Positions 6,834 through 8,560 of a stretch of 8,560 bases of DNA are shown in pieces. Under the pieces are notes generated by a model. The model did no database searches and was not told the DNA's origin. It was given only the letters and a program-made list of their open reading frames with translations. The DNA lies in NCBI GenBank assembly GCA_902805995.1, contig CADCUU010000047.1:1-8560 (forward strand). Reading direction: 5' to 3'. A program made the position numbers and the translations under genes. The first letter of the stretch is position 1. Every line of letters begins with the position of its first letter. Source of the stretch: an uncultured Rubellimicrobium sp. (GTDB lineage: Bacteria; Pseudomonadota; Alphaproteobacteria; Rhodobacterales; Rhodobacteraceae).

Positions 6834-6898
6834 GGAGCGGGTTGCGCTGCCAGGCTGGCACAAGGTGCAAATTTAGTCTCTCAGGCAAAACCCTGAGA
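6834..6898 (+). promoter_or_regulatory. Glycine-riboswitch-like block (degenerate or remnant)
   Basis: Read on the + strand, the order is GGAGCG (6834-6839), a hairpin with arms TGCCA/TGGCA (6848-6852 and 6856-6860), AAGGTGCAA (6862-6870) and CTCTCAGGCAAAA (6878-6890). This is the order of conserved parts in one glycine (gcvT) aptamer: GGAGAG, a hairpin, CGAAGGxGCAA, a variable arm, CTCTCAGGCAAAA. The match is incomplete. GGAGCG would not pair well with CTCTC. The variable arm is reduced to 7 bases. The usual GGAC after the A-run is replaced by CCCTGAG. It may be a decayed or divergent aptamer, or chance similarity. The next gene on this strand is the sensor at 7071; no glycine-cleavage or amino-acid transport gene is in view. 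Confidence 0.3.
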
Positions 6899-6922
6899 AA
6901 AGTGGGCAAGTAGACTGAGAGA
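6877..6922 (+). other. Competing complementary segments (possible switch structure)
   Basis: TCTCAGG at 6879-6885 pairs perfectly with CCTGAGA at 6892-6898 around a 6-base loop. The overlapping TCTCTCAG at 6877-6884 also pairs perfectly with CTGAGAGA at 6915-6922. The two helices exclude each other, which is the arrangement seen in attenuators and riboswitch expression platforms. No T-run follows either helix on the + strand, so a simple terminator is not supported. The structure is also present as its complement on the minus strand, upstream of the PPC-like gene. Confidence 0.4.
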
Positions 6923-7027
6923 TCTGCGGCCGTGAACCCTGCCATCCCCTGCTATTTGGCCTGAGCGTCCTGTCAGATTTAGCCGGTATGCGGCAGGCCA
7001 ATCCGTCTCTACAATTCCTGATTGACG

Positions 7028-7049
7028 CCGCAGGACTCTGGTCCTGCGG
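7028..7049 (+). other. Strong stem-loop just upstream of the sensor gene
   Basis: Arms CCGCAGGAC-like at 7028-7036 and 7041-7049 pair over 9 bp with a 4-base loop (TCTG). The helix ends 11 bases before GGAGG at 7061. It could shape translation of the sensor mRNA or, as DNA, be an operator. There is no following T-run, so it is not a typical terminator. Confidence 0.55.
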
Positions 7050-7060
7050 AGACGGCATTG

Positions 7061-7065
7061 GGAGG
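7061..7065 (+). promoter_or_regulatory. Ribosome binding site GGAGG of the sensor gene
   Basis: GGAGG lies 5 bases before the ATG at 7071 and fixes that start. Confidence 0.8.
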
Positions 7066-7070
7066 TTTGC

Positions 7071-8560
7071 ATGTTTGTCACCGACGTGCCGACCAGTCAT
7101 GCGCGGCAGGGCCGGTACGCCGTAAGTCTTCGGCTGAAGGTCATCATGATCTTAGCCTTGGCCGTTACTGCGGTCTTTGTCGCTGGTGCGACATTCCTTT
7201 GGAAAGAAGCTGCCGAAGATCGGCACGCATTTGCCCACGGCCTTGAGGCGGAAGCAATTGCCACAACCGCGGCCTTCGATCGCGAGGTGACGGCCGCTGG
7301 CTTGTTGTTGCGGGGGCTGTCGCAGTCGCCTGCTCTCAGGTCGGGTGACCTTCAGGCATTCTACGATCAGTTGGTCGAAACGCCCCACTCCGAAGGATCC
7401 TTTTTCGTCCTGTGGGATATGAACGGGCAGCTTTTGCACACTCTCGATGCCGTCGGGAACGGACTGCCCGCCCGAGAGATAGCCGGCATCCCAGATGGGG
7501 ATTACGAGAGTGTCCGCACGTTGGGTCTCAGTGTCTCCGATCAGGTCCCTGGACCCGTTGCCGACATGCCTGTCATTGCAGTCCATTTGCGCTTGGACGG
7601 TCCCGCGGGGGACATGGCCGGTGTGCTCTCACTGGTTTTGCCAGCCGCCACTCTGAACAGCGTGGAACGAGAAGGTTTAAACACAGCCGGACAGCACATG
7701 ATCCTGCTGGACCGCAGTCTGCAGGTCGTAGCAACAAGCGGGCAGGAAACTGCAACTGAGCTCAAGTTGCCTACTGATCTGCGATCTCTCCTTCAGGATC
7801 CTTCGCTGAGCGGGCATGCTGTCGTGCATGATAGCGACGGCGAACTCCTCGTCGGACTGCATCGTTCTGCTGTGACAGGCTACGTCGCCGTGTCGCTAGG
7901 ACGCCCGGCCGCAGCGCACGGTCTCATTCCTGCAGTTGCACAACAGATCGCGGCAGTTGGCGCCTTGGTCGTGGTTGCAGGAGCGCTAGGCAGCCTTGTC
8001 CTGCTTAGACAGATCCGGCCGGTGGAGGCAGCCGCCGCCAAGTCGGCGCGTCAATTAGATTTGGCCAAGGCACGTTATGCAAGCCTTTGGAGCGACACCC
8101 CCGAAAGCCTCTTTGTCGTCAGCGTGACTTCCTCAGGCCGCTTTGTCTTCGAAGGCCTCAACCACGCCCATGAGCGGGCGACCGGACTGACCTTTGACAT
8201 GGTTGCCGGAAAAGAGCCGGAGCAATGCCTACCACCGGAGGCAGCCGCAGCGGTCACGGCGCGCTATCGCGCCTGTCTCGAGAGCGGCCAATCCATGGTC
8301 TACGATGAGGTGCTCGACTTCCCGAGCGGCCGTTGTCATTGGCAGACCAGCTTGTCGCCAGTACGGGACCCTGCGACTGGGCGCATTATCAGCCTGGTCG
8401 GCACAGCGCGTGACATGACCCGCGAAAGGGAAGCCACTGAGCAAGTCGAGCGTAATCAGCGACTGCTCCAAGGCACTCTCGACGCCCTGTCAGCCCACAT
8501 CGCAATCCTGGATCACTCAGGCCAGATCGTTGCGGTCAATAAGGCGTGGCGGCGTTTTGG
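7071..8560 (+). CDS. Transmembrane sensor protein with PAS domains, 3' partial
   Basis: An open frame of 496 residues that reaches the right edge with no stop, so the output domain is not visible. The start has GGAGG 5 bases upstream. A short basic cytosolic lead is followed by a transmembrane helix (about 24-44, VIMILALAVTAVFVAGATFLW). A periplasmic sensor region of about 245 residues (45-290) follows, its size and shape fitting a Cache-type double domain. The second helix is at about 293-312 (IAAVGALVVVAGALGSLVLL). A short linker without a clear HAMP domain leads to a first PAS domain (about 336-450, RYASLWSDTPESLFVV through LVGTARDMTRERE) and the start of a second (about 468 onward, TLDALSAHIAILDHSGQIVAVNKAWRRF). 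By family knowledge such proteins end in a histidine kinase, GGDEF/EAL or similar output module. The ligand is unknown. It diverges from the PPC-like gene. Confidence 0.9.
   Translation, partial: MFVTDVPTSHARQGRYAVSLRLKVIMILALAVTAVFVAGATFLWKEAAEDRHAFAHGLEAEAIATTAAFDREVTAAGLLLRGLSQSPALRSGDLQAFYDQLVETPHSEGSFFVLWDMNGQLLHTLDAVGNGLPAREIAGIPDGDYESVRTLGLSVSDQVPGPVADMPVIAVHLRLDGPAGDMAGVLSLVLPAATLNSVEREGLNTAGQHMILLDRSLQVVATSGQETATELKLPTDLRSLLQDPSLSGHAVVHDSDGELLVGLHRSAVTGYVAVSLGRPAAAHGLIPAVAQQIAAVGALVVVAGALGSLVLLRQIRPVEAAAAKSARQLDLAKARYASLWSDTPESLFVVSVTSSGRFVFEGLNHAHERATGLTFDMVAGKEPEQCLPPEAAAAVTARYRACLESGQSMVYDEVLDFPSGRCHWQTSLSPVRDPATGRIISLVGTARDMTREREATEQVERNQRLLQGTLDALSAHIAILDHSGQIVAVNKAWRRF

Larger units (their letters stand above)
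6741..7070. other. Divergent intergenic region, 330 bases, with several RNA-like structures
   Basis: No convincing gene lies here; short open frames on the minus strand run into the coding regions on either side and carry no recognisable domain or ribosome site. Promoters for both the PPC-like gene (left, minus) and the sensor gene (right, plus) should lie here. A TACAAT at 7010-7015 could be a -10 box for the sensor, but no matching -35 element is clear. The region holds the riboswitch-like block at 6834-6898 and the stem-loop at 7028-7049, listed separately. Confidence 0.6.

Noticed and set aside
6342..6863. Longer version of the PPC-like protein starting at 6863
   Set aside because: The extra 41 residues are not signal-like, and the internal ATG at 6740 has a good ribosome site and a proper signal peptide.
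1..8560. Response regulator at the left edge and sensor at the right edge as a two-component pair
   Set aside because: About 6.6 kb and genes on both strands separate them and the sensor output domain is not visible, so a pairing cannot be supported.

Overview
The window looks like part of a GC-rich alphaproteobacterial chromosome, most likely Rhodobacterales or a near relative. That placement rests on base composition, on several small exported proteins of a kind I associate with that group, and on the style of the PAS-domain sensor. It is an inference, not a proof. I see no insertion sequence, phage gene, CRISPR array, rRNA or tRNA.

Layout on the + strand, left part: a response regulator of the NarL/FixJ (LuxR-type) class cut off by the left edge (1-483); a small lipoprotein (601-885); a secreted 184-residue protein with four cysteines (1005-1559); and a CPBP/CAAX-type intramembrane protease homologue (1605-2363). 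All have good Shine-Dalgarno sites and lie 45-120 bases apart.

Layout on the - strand, read right to left: a secreted PPC-like protein (6740-6342), a small lipoprotein (6292-5966), a large exported zinc metalloprotease with an HExxHxxGxRH motif (5789-3156), and a five-helix membrane protein that may belong to the Yip1-like group (3112-2438). The last two are 43 bases apart and probably share a transcript; a GC-rich stem-loop sits in that gap. The membrane protein converges on the CPBP gene.

Right part: a 330-base divergent intergenic region (6741-7070) precedes a membrane-bound, two-PAS sensor protein on the + strand (7071 to the right edge, no stop reached). This region is the most intriguing non-coding stretch. 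It holds a block that resembles the core of a glycine riboswitch (hairpin, AAGGTGCAA, CTCTCAGGCAAAA), competing complementary segments just after it, and a near-perfect 9-bp stem-loop 11 bases before the ribosome binding site of the sensor gene.

How the genes work together: most of the window encodes the cell envelope or exported proteins (two lipoproteins, two small secreted proteins, an exported metalloprotease, two polytopic membrane proteins, one transmembrane sensor). The regulator and the sensor lie at opposite ends with about 6.6 kb of unrelated genes between them, so nothing here shows that they form a pair. I did not find a clear novel multi-gene system. The best leads are the riboswitch-like leader, the CPBP homologue with a non-standard motif 1, and the metalloprotease/membrane-protein pair.
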